This document shows positions 36,663 to 45,601 of a stretch of 64,000 nt of DNA, piece after piece (positions within the stretch are counted from its first letter, which is position 1; each line of letters starts with the position of its first letter). Source of the DNA: Solirubrobacter pauli (GTDB lineage Bacteria > Actinomycetota > Thermoleophilia > Solirubrobacterales > Solirubrobacteraceae); contig NZ_RBIL01000002.1 in NCBI RefSeq assembly GCF_003633755.1, positions 1,364,001-1,428,000 of the forward strand, given 5' to 3'. Position numbers and translations under genes: made by a program. The notes beneath the pieces are model-generated. The model had not been told where the DNA came from and ran no database searches. It saw only the letters and a program-made list of their open reading frames with translations.

Positions 36663-39600
36663 CTACGGCTGCTGCTGGGCCTCGTCGAGGATGCGGCGGA
36701 TCTTGCGCGCCGTGACCTGCCCCTTGGGCCCGATCGCCTGCGCGAACTGGGTGATCCGCAGCTCCTCGAGCAGCCACGGCACGTCGGCGAGCTCGCCGTC
36801 TGAGCGCGCGCCCGGCGGTTGGCTGCGCAGCACGGTCTCGTAGGCGTGCTCGAGCTCGTGGATGGCGAGCATCTTGTCGCGGTCGGCCGCCGCGTTCTTG
36901 CTCAGCCGCTGCAGGCGCCACTCCGCGCCGCGCAGGTAGCGCTCGACGTCGGGCAGCCGCTGCGCGCCCGTGGGCGTGATGAAGCCGGGGAAGACGAGCC
37001 GTCCGAGCTGCTGGGCGACGTCGCGGCGGACCGGGTCGAACGCGGCGCCGCGCAGCTGGTCGAGCTGCGCGCGCACGTCGCGCGCGGCCTGGAGGATCTT
37101 CACGACGTCGGCGACGATCCGCTTGACCTCGTCCGCGGCGTGGCTCGCCACGAGCTGGCGCAGCTGCTCGAAGCTCTCGCCGTCGTAGACGGGCCCGCCG
37201 GCGCGGTCCAGCAGCGACGCGATCGCGGCGCTGGCGGCGTCCTCGAGCACGGCCGCGGGTGAGCCGTGCGGCGCCTCGATCAGCACGAGCTGCGCGGCGT
37301 TGCCGAGCTTGGAGCCGCGGTAGTGGCGGGTCGGGTCGGCGATCGTCAGCGCCAGCAGGCGGCGCGTGCCCGCCCGCATGTGCAGCGCCTGCGCGGCGGG
37401 GCTCTCCAGCGCCTTCAGGCCGACCGTCTCGCCCTCGTCGACCAGCGACATGTACGCCTTGACCGTCTGGTTGGTCCCCGGCAGCGCGACCGCCTTCGGG
37501 ATCTTCCCGAACGTCCAGCTCGTCTGGCCGGTGCGCTCGAGCTTCTTGGTGGCGGCCGCGAGCGCGCGCCGCAGCGTCGGGCGCGCCTGCTCGCGCAGCG
37601 CGGTGAGGTCCTGCGCGGTGGCGACCACCTTGCCCTGGTCGTCCTCGACCGAGAACGTCATCCGCAGGTGGTTGGGCAGCCGCGACGTGTCCCACGCGTC
37701 GGGCGGGATCCGCACGCCGCGCTGGGCTTCGATCTCCGCCGCCAGCGACTCGAGCAGTGGCCGCTCGCGCGGCTTCAGGCGCGCCAGCACGCTCGCGACG
37801 ACCTCCGGCACGGGCACGAGCTGCTTGCGGATGTCCTTCGGCAGGGAGCGGATCAGCGCGGTCACCAGCTCGGTACGCATCGCCGGGACCATCCACTCGA
37901 AGCCCTGGGCGCGCAGCTGCGGGAGCGTCTTGAGCGGCACGTGGACGGTCACGCCGTCCTGCGCATCGCCAGGGTCGAAGCGGTACGTCAGCTTGAGCTC
38001 GAGGTCGCCCTGGCGCCAGGCGTCCGGCCGGCCGGCGACGTCCTCGGCCGCCACCGGGTTGATCAGCAGCTCGCGCGTGAACGTGAGCAGGTCGGGCCGT
38101 ACGCGGCGCTCGTCACGCCACCAGCGATCGAAGTGGCGCCCGCTGATCACCGTGTCCGGCACGCGCTCGGCGTAGAAGTCGTAGAGCGTCTGGTCGTCGA
38201 CGAGGATGTCGCGCCGGCGGGCGCGCTCCTCGAGCTTCTCCACCTCCGCGACGAGCGCCTGGTTGTCGCGCAGGAAGTGGTGGCGCGTGTCCCAGTCGCC
38301 CTCGACGAGCGCGCGGCGGATGAACAGGTCGCGGCTCAGCGGGGCGTCGATCTGCCCGTAGCCGACGACGCGCCCGGGCACGACCGGCAGCCCGTAGAGC
38401 GTCACGCGCTCGGTCGCGACGACCTGCGCGCGCTTGCGGTCCCAGCGCGGCGAGTCGTAGGTGCGCTTGATCAGGTGCCCGGCGAGCGGCTCGATCCAGC
38501 GCGGCTCGATCTTCGCGGCGGTCCGGCCCCAGAGGCGCGAGGTCTCGACCAGCTCGGAGACCATCAGCCACGCCGGCTGGCCCTTCACGCCGCTGCCCGG
38601 CCACAGCGCGAACTTCGCGCCGCGCGCGCCCGTGTACTCGCGCCGCCCGCTGTCCTTGAGCCCGACGTGGCTGAGCAGCCCGGACAGGATCGCCTGGTGG
38701 ATCAGCTCGGGCTCGGCCGGCTGGCGGTTGACCTTGATCCCCATCGCCTTGGTGGACTGGCGGATCTGCGACACGAGGTCCTGCCACTCGCGGATCCGCA
38801 GGTAGTGCAGGAACTCGCCCTTGGCCTGCTTGCGGAACTGGTTGACCGACAGCTCGGCGCGCTGCTCGTGCAGGTAGCGCCAGAGGTTCAGGTAGGCGAG
38901 GAAGTCCGAGGTCTCGTCGGCGTGGCGGGCGTGCGCCTGGTCGGCCTGCGCCTGCTGGTCGGCGGGACGTTCGCGCACGTCCTGGATCGACAGCGCCGCG
39001 GCGATCACGATCACCTCGTCCACGCAGCCCAGCCCGGCGGCCTCGAGCACCATCCGGCCCATCCGCGGGTCCACCGGCAGCTGCGAGAGCCGCCGACCGG
39101 TCTGCGTGAGCTTGCGGCCCGTCTCGTCCAGCGCGCCCAGCTCCTGCAGCAGCGCGATGCCGTCGCGCACCTGGCGGCGGTCCGGCGGGTCCAGGAACGG
39201 GAAGTCCTCGACGTCGCCGAGGTCGATCGCCGCCATCTGCAGGATCACGGCGGCGAGGCTCGTGCGCAGGATCTCGGGGTCGGTGAAGCGCGGGCGCTCC
39301 TCGAAGTCCTCCTCGGAGAACAGCCGGATCGCGATGCCCTCGGCCACGCGGCCGCAGCGGCCCTTGCGCTGGTCGGCGGACGCCTGCGAGATCGGCTCGA
39401 TCGGCAGCCGCTGCACCTTCAGGCGCGCGCTGTAGCGCGAGATCCGCGCCGTGCCCGGGTCGACGACGTACCGGATGCCCGGCACGGTCAGCGACGTCTC
39501 GGCGACGTTGGTGGCGAGCACCACGCGCCGGCCTTTGTGCGGCTTCCACACGCGCTGCTGGGCGGCCGTCGACTGGCGCGCGAACAGCGGCAGGATCTCG

Positions 39601-40490
39601 ACGTGGTTGAAGCGGCCCTCCAGTGCCTCGGCGGTGTCGCGGATCTCGCGCTCGCCGGACAGGAAGACGAGGATGTCGCCGGGCGGCTCGCGCAGCAGCT
39701 CGTCGACGGCGTCGCCGATCGCGTCGGTCTGGTCGGCGTCCTCCTCGGGCTCGCGGTAGCGGACCTCGACCGGGTAGGTGCGGCCGCTCACCTCGATGAT
39801 CGGCGCCCCGTCGAAGTGGTTCGCGAAGCGCTCCGGGTCGATCGTGGCGGAGGTGATGATCACCTTCAGGTCCGGCCGCTGCGGGAGCAGGCGCTTCAGG
39901 TAGCCGAGCAGGAAGTCGATGTTCAGCGACCGCTCGTGCGCCTCGTCGACGATGATCGTGTCGTAGCGGCGCAGCAGCCGGTCATTCTGGATCTCGGCCA
40001 GCAGCAGGCCGTCGGTCATCAGCCGCAGGAGCGTGTTCTCGCCCGTCTTGTCGTTGAAGCGGACCGCGTAGCCGACCGCGGCGCCCATCGGCACCTTCAG
40101 CTCGTCGGCGATGCGCTCGGCGACCGTGCGCGCCGCGAGCCGTCTCGGCTGCGTGTGGGCGATCGTGCCGCGCACGCCGCGGCCGAGCTCGAGGCAGATC
40201 TTCGGCAGCTGCGTCGTCTTGCCCGACCCCGTCTCGCCCGCGACGATCACGACCTGGTGGTCGCGGATCGCGTTCAGCAGGTCCTCGCGCCGCGCCGAGA
40301 CCGGCAGCTCCTCGGGGTAGGAGACGGCGGGGACGGCGGCGCGCCGCTGCTCGAACTTCAGGACGGCCTTCGCGATGTCGGCGTCGAGCCGCTGCTGGCC
40401 TTTCTCGTCGCCTTTGGCGAGGCGCTTGAAGCGCTGCTCGAGGCGGAACTCGTCCTGGATCGTCAGCTCGGGGAGGCGCGCTTGGAGCAC
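36663..40490 (-). CDS. hrpA: ATP-dependent RNA helicase HrpA (DEAH box)
   Basis: A 1275-residue DEAH-box helicase, normal HrpA length. Motif I GETGSGKTTQLPK is near residue 85, Ia AHTQPRRLAART, II IIVDEAHERS, III ITSATIDPERFANHF, V VVLATNVAETSLTVPGIRYV, VI QRKGRCGRV, then the helicase-associated and OB-fold regions and the long HrpA-specific C-terminal domain (DUF3418). HrpA acts on RNA and in E. coli rescues stalled ribosomes. GTG 40490 follows TAACCT by 8 nt, so a leaderless mRNA is likely. It is transcribed alone between two hairpin-rich gaps. Confidence 0.95.
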   Translation of the reverse strand: MLQARLPELTIQDEFRLEQRFKRLAKGDEKGQQRLDADIAKAVLKFEQRRAAVPAVSYPEELPVSARREDLLNAIRDHQVVIVAGETGSGKTTQLPKICLELGRGVRGTIAHTQPRRLAARTVAERIADELKVPMGAAVGYAVRFNDKTGENTLLRLMTDGLLLAEIQNDRLLRRYDTIIVDEAHERSLNIDFLLGYLKRLLPQRPDLKVIITSATIDPERFANHFDGAPIIEVSGRTYPVEVRYREPEEDADQTDAIGDAVDELLREPPGDILVFLSGEREIRDTAEALEGRFNHVEILPLFARQSTAAQQRVWKPHKGRRVVLATNVAETSLTVPGIRYVVDPGTARISRYSARLKVQRLPIEPISQASADQRKGRCGRVAEGIAIRLFSEEDFEERPRFTDPEILRTSLAAVILQMAAIDLGDVEDFPFLDPPDRRQVRDGIALLQELGALDETGRKLTQTGRRLSQLPVDPRMGRMVLEAAGLGCVDEVIVIAAALSIQDVRERPADQQAQADQAHARHADETSDFLAYLNLWRYLHEQRAELSVNQFRKQAKGEFLHYLRIREWQDLVSQIRQSTKAMGIKVNRQPAEPELIHQAILSGLLSHVGLKDSGRREYTGARGAKFALWPGSGVKGQPAWLMVSELVETSRLWGRTAAKIEPRWIEPLAGHLIKRTYDSPRWDRKRAQVVATERVTLYGLPVVPGRVVGYGQIDAPLSRDLFIRRALVEGDWDTRHHFLRDNQALVAEVEKLEERARRRDILVDDQTLYDFYAERVPDTVISGRHFDRWWRDERRVRPDLLTFTRELLINPVAAEDVAGRPDAWRQGDLELKLTYRFDPGDAQDGVTVHVPLKTLPQLRAQGFEWMVPAMRTELVTALIRSLPKDIRKQLVPVPEVVASVLARLKPRERPLLESLAAEIEAQRGVRIPPDAWDTSRLPNHLRMTFSVEDDQGKVVATAQDLTALREQARPTLRRALAAATKKLERTGQTSWTFGKIPKAVALPGTNQTVKAYMSLVDEGETVGLKALESPAAQALHMRAGTRRLLALTIADPTRHYRGSKLGNAAQLVLIEAPHGSPAAVLEDAASAAIASLLDRAGGPVYDGESFEQLRQLVASHAADEVKRIVADVVKILQAARDVRAQLDQLRGAAFDPVRRDVAQQLGRLVFPGFITPTGAQRLPDVERYLRGAEWRLQRLSKNAAADRDKMLAIHELEHAYETVLRSQPPGARSDGELADVPWLLEELRITQFAQAIGPKGQVTARKIRRILDEAQQQP

Positions 40491-40536
40491 GCGCTCATAG
40501 GTTACCCCGCACTAGCCGGTGGTTCAGGGTGTCGGG

Positions 40537-40675
40537 CAACTACCACGCTGCGTAGTTGAAGGTCGGACGCACCTCTAATACGGTCGGTGCGCGATGTCGC
40601 TGATGTGCACGCTTTCCACTACGAACCCCTAGTGGAATCCGCGGCCGGGACGGGGCCCTCACTCGTCCCGGCCGC
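40537..40675. other. Intergenic region with three inverted repeats (possible small RNA)
   Basis: The 205-bp gap between hrpA and the YciI-like gene holds CAACTA (40537-40542)/TAGTTG (40553-40558), an 8-bp hairpin 40614-40621/40630-40637, and a perfect 12-bp G/C hairpin 40641-40652/40664-40675. TAATAC (40576-40581) could be a rightward -10, giving a roughly 90-nt RNA ending at the last hairpin. No convincing protein gene lies here. Confidence 0.45.
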
Positions 40676-40695
40676 ACTCGCTAGTGTCCGGCGCG

Positions 40696-40971
40696 ATGCC
40701 CCAGACGCTGCAGCTCCTCAAGTACGAGTACGTCGACGACATGGCGGAGAAGCGCACGCCGCATCGTGCCGCGCATCTCAGCCTGATCGAGGAGTACCAC
40801 GCCGAGGGCAAGCTCGTGATCGCGGGCGCCGTGGGTGATCCGCCCAGCTCCGGGCTGCTGGCGTTCGTGTCGGCGGAGGCCGCGTCGGCGTTCGCGGACG
40901 AGGACCCGTACGGCGCGGCCGGGCTGGTCGTCAGCAAGGCGATCGAGCCGTGGACGGTCGTGGTCAGCTGA
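40696..40971 (+). CDS. YciI-like protein
   Basis: A 91-residue ferredoxin-like small protein of the YciI family, MPQTLQLLKYEYVDDMAEKR then HLSLIEEYHAEGKLVIAGAV. The conserved His and Asp (GDPPSSG) suggest a hydrolase or dehalogenase-like active site, not proven for the family. ATG 40696 is preferred over the upstream GTG because TAGTGT lies 8 nt before it (leaderless). Its stop overlaps the next start (TGATG), so it forms an operon with the enolase-superfamily gene. Confidence 0.82.
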   Translation: MPQTLQLLKYEYVDDMAEKRTPHRAAHLSLIEEYHAEGKLVIAGAVGDPPSSGLLAFVSAEAASAFADEDPYGAAGLVVSKAIEPWTVVVS

Positions 40972-41972
40972 TGTTCGATCGGCTCGCCGGACTGCCGCTG
41001 CTGGTCGAGTCGTACGACTTCGTGCGGCTCACCGGCGGGGAGCGCTCGACGACGCTGCTGCGGCTGCACGGCGGTGGGTTCCGCGGGCTGGGCGAGGACA
41101 TCATGCCGTCGGACGCCGACCACGACGCGTTCGAGGCGATGACCGACCTGCCGCTGGCCGGGTCGTGGACGCTCGTGGAGTTCCTCGACGCGCTCGCGAC
41201 GTTCGACCAGTGGGGTGGGGTGGAGCCCGAGTTCGGGGACTTCGCGCGGCCGTTCCGCAACTGGGTGTTCGAGTCGGCCGCGCTGGACCTGGCGCTGCAG
41301 CAGGCGGGCGTGTCGCTCGGGGACGCCCTGGGGCGCTCGCCGCGGCCGGTGCGGTTCGTGAACTCGTTCGGGCTGGGGGAGGAGCCGAGCGTGGACGGCG
41401 TCCGGGCGCGGCTGGAGCTGTACCCGAGCGTCGGCTTCAAGCTCGACGCGGCACCCGCGTGGACGCGCGGGATCATCACGGAGCTGGCCGGGACGGGCGC
41501 CGTGCGGACGGTCGACTTCAAGGGCCGCTACGGGCTCGAGGTCGAGGGCGACTTCGCGCCGGTCTACGAGGCGGTCGTCGAGCTCCTGCCGGAGGCGCTG
41601 ATCGAGGATCCGCACGAGGCGTTCGTGAGCGTCCTGCCGGCGGAGCGGATCGCCTACGACGCGCCGATCAAGCGGGCGGCGGACGTGGGGGCGACGCGGA
41701 CCGTGAACGTCAAGCCGTCGCGCATCGGCGGGATCCGGCCGCTGCTGGAGCTCTACGCGCACTGCGAGTCCAACGGCGTCGTGATGTACGGCGGCGGGAT
41801 GGGCGAGCTCGGGCCGGCACGCGAGCAGGTCCAGCTGCTGGCGGCGCTGTTCCACCCGGACGCGCCGAACGACGTCGCGCCGCCGCCCTTCAACCTGCCA
41901 GAGCCGATCCCGGGGCTTCCGACGAGCCCGCTGGAGGTCAGCTCGCCACCGATCGGGTTTCGCCTTAAGTAG
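40971..41972 (+). CDS. Enolase-superfamily protein (MLE/OSBS-like)
   Basis: A 333-residue enolase-superfamily enzyme. Putative catalytic Lys in SVGFKLDA, metal ligands in RTVDFKGRYG (Asp), ALIEDPHEA (Glu) and RIAYDAPI (Asp), and second Lys in TVNVKPSRIGGI match the muconate-lactonising subgroup. Members include o-succinylbenzoate synthases, dipeptide epimerases and racemases; no menaquinone gene is nearby, so the reaction is open. Coupled to the YciI-like gene. Confidence 0.82.
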   Translation: MFDRLAGLPLLVESYDFVRLTGGERSTTLLRLHGGGFRGLGEDIMPSDADHDAFEAMTDLPLAGSWTLVEFLDALATFDQWGGVEPEFGDFARPFRNWVFESAALDLALQQAGVSLGDALGRSPRPVRFVNSFGLGEEPSVDGVRARLELYPSVGFKLDAAPAWTRGIITELAGTGAVRTVDFKGRYGLEVEGDFAPVYEAVVELLPEALIEDPHEAFVSVLPAERIAYDAPIKRAADVGATRTVNVKPSRIGGIRPLLELYAHCESNGVVMYGGGMGELGPAREQVQLLAALFHPDAPNDVAPPPFNLPEPIPGLPTSPLEVSSPPIGFRLK

Positions 41973-41978
41973 TGAATC

Positions 41979-42001
41979 GAGGTCCTGGGTATGCGGACCT
42001 C
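41979..42001 (+). promoter_or_regulatory. Hairpin abutting the lipoprotein start codon
   Basis: GAGGTCC (41979-41985) pairs exactly with GGACCTC (41995-42001), ending at the base before ATG 42002. TATGCG (41990-41995) could be a -10 placing transcription at the ATG, so it may be DNA operator rather than RNA. Confidence 0.35.
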
Positions 42002-42877
42002 ATGATGAGAAGGCTATTGGTGGCAGTGACCGCTGCGGGCGCGCTGGCTGTATCCGCGTGTGGCGCCGAGGAGGCGTCGGTAGTCAAGACCGCGTTCGAG
42101 CAGGACATCAAGTCCGCGAACGTGACCGTCGACCTCTCGATGAAGGCGCAAGGCCAGGAGACGACCGTCAAGCTGGCCGGCCCCTTCCAGTCCAACGGTG
42201 AGAACAAGCTCCCGAGCGTCGACTGGAAGCTGAACATCGCCGCGGCCGGCATGCCGAAGCCGATCGACGGCCAGATCATCTCCACCGGCGACGACGCGTT
42301 CGTCGTCTACGGCGGCGAGACCTACCAGGTGGGCAAGGAGAACATCGCCAAGCTCAAGCTCTCCGGCGCCGGCGGCGGCATGGAGTCGGCCGACCTCGGC
42401 AAGATGCTCACCCGGATGCAGGACTGGTTCCCCGAGACCAGCGGCACCCAGGACGCCGAGCTCGACGGCGAGGCCGTCACCCGCATCTCCGGCAAGCTCG
42501 ACCTCTCCGAGGCCCTGAAGGACATGAAGGAGATGGCCAAGCAGCCCGGCGCCTCCGGCTTCGAAGGCCTCGAGGACCTGAGCAACCGGGACCTCAAGGA
42601 GGTCGAGAAGGTCGTCTCGGACCCGAACTTCACGATCGACGTCGGCAAGTCGGACGGCAAGCTCCGCCGGATCGCCGCGAACCTGACGATCAACGCCGAC
42701 GGCCAGAAGGGCGCGCTCGCCTTCTCGGTCAAGCTCGCGGACGTCGACAAGCCCGTCAAGATCCAGGCCCCGTCCGGCGGGCGCCCGATCGAGGAGCTCA
42801 TGCAGCGGTTCCAGCGGGACTTCGGGGGCGGCGGCGCCGAGCCGGCCGCGATCCCCGAGGACGCGACGGTCTCCTAG
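42002..42877 (+). CDS. Putative exported lipoprotein
   Basis: A 291-residue lipoprotein. MMRRLLVAVTAAGALAVSAC gives a lipobox with Cys20. The mature part alternates beta-rich segments (VTVDLSMKAQGQETTVKLAG, DAFVVYGGETYQVG, GKLDLSEALKD) in a pattern like LppX/LprG or LolA-type lipid-binding lipoproteins; this likeness is by eye only. Start 42002 or 42005. Its TAG stop shares CTAG with the convergent membrane protein gene. Confidence 0.75.
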   Translation: MMRRLLVAVTAAGALAVSACGAEEASVVKTAFEQDIKSANVTVDLSMKAQGQETTVKLAGPFQSNGENKLPSVDWKLNIAAAGMPKPIDGQIISTGDDAFVVYGGETYQVGKENIAKLKLSGAGGGMESADLGKMLTRMQDWFPETSGTQDAELDGEAVTRISGKLDLSEALKDMKEMAKQPGASGFEGLEDLSNRDLKEVEKVVSDPNFTIDVGKSDGKLRRIAANLTINADGQKGALAFSVKLADVDKPVKIQAPSGGRPIEELMQRFQRDFGGGGAEPAAIPEDATVS

Positions 42878-43395
42878 GACCCCGCGCCCTGACCCAGCCA
42901 GGCCTCGGCGAACTCGCGCAGCTGCGGGTCGTCGGGGCCGCTGGCCTTCAACCGATGGCGCCAGGCGAGAGCCTGCACGCCACCCACGCCCGGGCGCTTG
43001 GCCAGGATCACGGCCTGGCCGGCCGCGGCGAGCTCGGGGTCGAACGGCCCGCTGACGTCCTCCTGCACCTTCGCGGGCGCCGCGCCGTCGTAGGCGAGGA
43101 CCACGTTGCCCGCGGCGAGCGCGGTGAGGATCTGGTCGTCGGACAGCTCGGTGCGGTCGGCGTCGACCGGGTCCTCGCGGTGCGGACCCGAGGTCGGAGG
43201 CGCGTCCGCGGTCGAGGCCGGCGTGTCCGGGCCGGTGGTGACGACCTGCGCGCCGCGATCGGCCTCGAGCGTCCCGGGCCCGGCGGCCGTGCCCGGGTCC
43301 ACCTGGGAGGAGTCCCGCGAGGCCAGCACGATGATCAGCACGAGGCAGAGGCCGGCGGCGAGGCCGGCCACGGCCAGGGCGTAGAGCGCCTTCAC
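42874..43395 (-). CDS. Single-pass membrane protein of unknown function
   Basis: A 173-residue protein not recognised. One N-terminal membrane helix (ALYALAVAGLAAGLCLVLIIVLA), an Asp/Pro/Thr-rich linker, and a C-terminal soluble part with ILTALAAGNVVLAYDGAAPA and ALAWRHRLKASGPDDPQLREFAEAW. GTG 43395 overlaps the WS/DGAT stop (GTGA), so it is co-expressed with lipid synthesis. Likely outward-facing anchor protein; function unknown. Confidence 0.7.
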   Translation of the reverse strand: MKALYALAVAGLAAGLCLVLIIVLASRDSSQVDPGTAAGPGTLEADRGAQVVTTGPDTPASTADAPPTSGPHREDPVDADRTELSDDQILTALAAGNVVLAYDGAAPAKVQEDVSGPFDPELAAAGQAVILAKRPGVGGVQALAWRHRLKASGPDDPQLREFAEAWLGQGAGS

Positions 43396-44795
43396 GTGCG
43401 GACCGGGGTTCGGCGTCGAGGAGCGTCGACGCCGGCGCACTGCGCGAGCTCGCCGATCGCGCGATCGAGGTCGGTGGCGAGTTGGTCGAGGTCGTCCATG
43501 GCGTCGTAGTCGCCGAGCAGGCCGAAGAACAGCCGCCCGTCGTAGGACATGATGGCGATTCCGAGCGCCGTGTTCAGGACGAGGGGCACCTTCGGGTAGA
43601 AGGCCTCCAGCTTGCGGCCCATCATGAACAGCGGTAGCTGCGGCCCCGGGACGTTGGTGACGGTCAGGTTGAAGAAGCGCTGACGTGACTGCAGGCGCGC
43701 CGCCTGGTCGAGCACGGTGGGCGCGGCGACGTCGGCGAGGCGCGTGATCGCCTGCGCGCCGACGGCCTGCCCGGACTCCTTCAAGTGGGCCATCGCGCCG
43801 TGCACGTAGCGGTAGCGGTCGATCGCGCCCGACACGCCGACCGGCAGCGGCGCGTACATCGCCGCCACCCGGTTGCCCAGCGCGCCGCGCTCGGCGTCCG
43901 CGCGGATGGAGATCGGCACCATCGCCTTCAGCTCCACGCCCTCCGGGTCGCGTCCGCGACGGATCAGATGCGCGCGCAGCGCACCCGCGACGACGGTCAG
44001 CACGACGTCGTTGATCGTGCCGCCCAGCGCGTTCTTGACGCCCTTGAACGTCGCGAGCTCGGCCTCCACCCACGCGAACCGCCGGTGCGGCCCGATCCGG
44101 ACGTTGAGCGGGGAGGGCGGTGCGCCGGCCACGCCCGCCGCGGCCATCGCCGCGAGCCCGGCGACCGCGCGGCCCGCGCCGACGCCCGCGCGCTCCGGCG
44201 CGGCGACCAGCCCGCGCGCGAACTTCAGCGGCGCGATCGCGCGTTCGACGAGGCCGTCGGCGAGCAGCTCGGCGCGGCTCGGCGTCGGCCGGGGCGACCA
44301 GGGCGGCCCCGGCTCGGGCTCGTCAGCCTCGCGTGACAGGTCGAACAGCACGCCGAGGATGTCCACGCCGGAGATCCCGTCGACCAGCGCGTGGTGCGTC
44401 TTGCAGATCAGGGCGAAGCGGCCGTCGCCCATCGTGTCGACGAGCCAGATCTCCCACAGCGGCTTGTCCCGGTCCAGCTGCTGCGCGAAGACGCGGCCGG
44501 CCAGCGCGCGCAGCTCGGCGTCCGAGGCGGGCGCCGGGAGGGCCGTGTGGCGGACGTGATAGCGGACGTTGAAGTGCGGGTCGTCGACCCACAACGGCCG
44601 CGCCACGCCGAGCGGCGGGAAGGCCAGCTTCTGGCGGTAGCGGGGCACCATGTGCAGCCCGCGGTCGATCCGCTCGGCGAACGCGTCGTAGTGCGGGGCG
44701 GGCCCTTCGAACACCAGCACGGACCCCACGTGCATGTGCGCCCCGTCCTTCTCGAACGCGAGGAACGACGCATCAAGACCCGTGAGCCGCGTCAT
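43392..44795 (-). CDS. WS/DGAT-family O-acyltransferase
   Basis: Wax ester synthase/diacylglycerol acyltransferase of 467 residues, making storage triacylglycerol or wax esters from acyl-CoA. MTRLTGLDASFLAFE opens the protein; the catalytic HHALVDG (HHxxxDG) lies near residue 134, and PLNVRIGPHRR, GGTINDVVLTVVAGALR and NLTVTNVPGPQLPLF are further family blocks. Consistent with the lipid-oriented genes elsewhere in the window. Confidence 0.93.
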   Translation of the reverse strand: MTRLTGLDASFLAFEKDGAHMHVGSVLVFEGPAPHYDAFAERIDRGLHMVPRYRQKLAFPPLGVARPLWVDDPHFNVRYHVRHTALPAPASDAELRALAGRVFAQQLDRDKPLWEIWLVDTMGDGRFALICKTHHALVDGISGVDILGVLFDLSREADEPEPGPPWSPRPTPSRAELLADGLVERAIAPLKFARGLVAAPERAGVGAGRAVAGLAAMAAAGVAGAPPSPLNVRIGPHRRFAWVEAELATFKGVKNALGGTINDVVLTVVAGALRAHLIRRGRDPEGVELKAMVPISIRADAERGALGNRVAAMYAPLPVGVSGAIDRYRYVHGAMAHLKESGQAVGAQAITRLADVAAPTVLDQAARLQSRQRFFNLTVTNVPGPQLPLFMMGRKLEAFYPKVPLVLNTALGIAIMSYDGRLFFGLLGDYDAMDDLDQLATDLDRAIGELAQCAGVDAPRRRTPVRT

Positions 44796-44858
44796 GGATT
44801 CGCATTGTCCCTCAGAACCCGTGTTTCAGAACCTTCAACAGGGTGTATAACGTTCCTT

Positions 44859-45389
44859 GTGACCAGTGATCTTCGTGAGCCGGGCGCCTTCCGCCGAGCG
44901 TTCGATGACCACCACCGCAAGGTGTATGCCGCCGCCTACGGCGTGCTCGGGGACGCCGCGCAGGCCCAGGACGTCGTCCAGGACGTCTTCCTGCGCCTCT
45001 GGAAGCGCCCCACCGCGTTCGATCCGTCCCGAGGCGACCTCGGCGCGTACCTGCGCCTGATGGGCCGCTCGCGCGCGCTCGACCTGTGGCGCGAGACCCA
45101 GGTCCGCACCCGCGCCGCCGACAAGCTCAAGCTCGTCGGCGGCACCGACGAGCCGCGCGCGGACGAGCAGCCGGAGATCGTCGCGCACCGCCACCAGGAG
45201 ACCGACGAGGTCCGCGAGGCCCTCGAGAAGCTGCCCGAGACGCAGCGCGAGGCGCTCGTGCTCGCCTACTGGGGCGGCCTCACCGCCGACCAGATCGCGC
45301 AGCGCGTGCACATCCCGCTGGGCACCGCCAAGAGCCGCATCCGGCTGGGGCTCGCACGCCTGCGGGACGAGTACGCCGTCGCAGTGTGA
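44859..45389 (+). CDS. RNA polymerase ECF-type sigma factor
   Basis: Alternative sigma factor of 176 residues. Region 2 is HHRKVYAAAYGVLGDAAQAQ to DVFLRLWKRPTAFDPSRGDL; region 4 is LEKLPETQREALVLAYWGGL to HIPLGTAKSRIRLGLARLRD. No anti-sigma gene is adjacent; the RlpA-like gene follows. GTG 44859 lies 7 nt after TATAAC (44846-44851), a leaderless layout that fixes the start. The inducing signal is unknown; cell-envelope stress is a guess from the neighbour. Confidence 0.92.
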   Translation: MTSDLREPGAFRRAFDDHHRKVYAAAYGVLGDAAQAQDVVQDVFLRLWKRPTAFDPSRGDLGAYLRLMGRSRALDLWRETQVRTRAADKLKLVGGTDEPRADEQPEIVAHRHQETDEVREALEKLPETQREALVLAYWGGLTADQIAQRVHIPLGTAKSRIRLGLARLRDEYAVAV

Positions 45390-45437
45390 GACCCCTCCGG
45401 ATGGGGGGACCGCGCTTGAAGCGGCCTCGGGCGCCGC

Positions 45438-45601
45438 TATAAAAGAACGCTCGTTCGGTGTTGCCGAGCCGTGAACGCCCGGAGGTGTTCGCGGGTGGGG
45501 GATCTCTAGAAGGCCAAGCGTCTCGGGAGGAGACGCGCGGAGATCACCGACACACCCTGCAGGCAAAGAGTCCCAGCCGGACGAGCGATACAGGAGGATC
45601 C
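45438..45601 (+). promoter_or_regulatory. Promoter and structured 5' leader of the rlpA-like gene
   Basis: TATAAA (45438-45443) would start RNA near 45450. The leader can form an 11-bp closing stem (45448-45458 with 45577-45587, one G-U), a hairpin 45473-45479/45484-45490, and a nested pair 45501-45506/45540-45545 enclosing 45518-45524/45530-45536. The closing stem ends 4 nt before AGGAGG (45592-45597). It has riboswitch-like architecture; signature bases of the c-di-AMP (ydaO) class were not found. Confidence 0.55.

Noticed and set aside
40587-40838. 83-codon plus-strand frame over the hrpA/YciI gap
   Set aside because: Half of it is a shadow of the YciI-like gene, it has no ribosome site, and the gap is better explained by hairpins.
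45448-45601. c-di-AMP (ydaO) or GEMM riboswitch upstream of the rlpA-like gene
   Set aside because: The gene context fits, but the conserved 3' block (CCGAAUCCGNCAGCUAACC) and the GEMM core are not visible, so a named class was not assigned.
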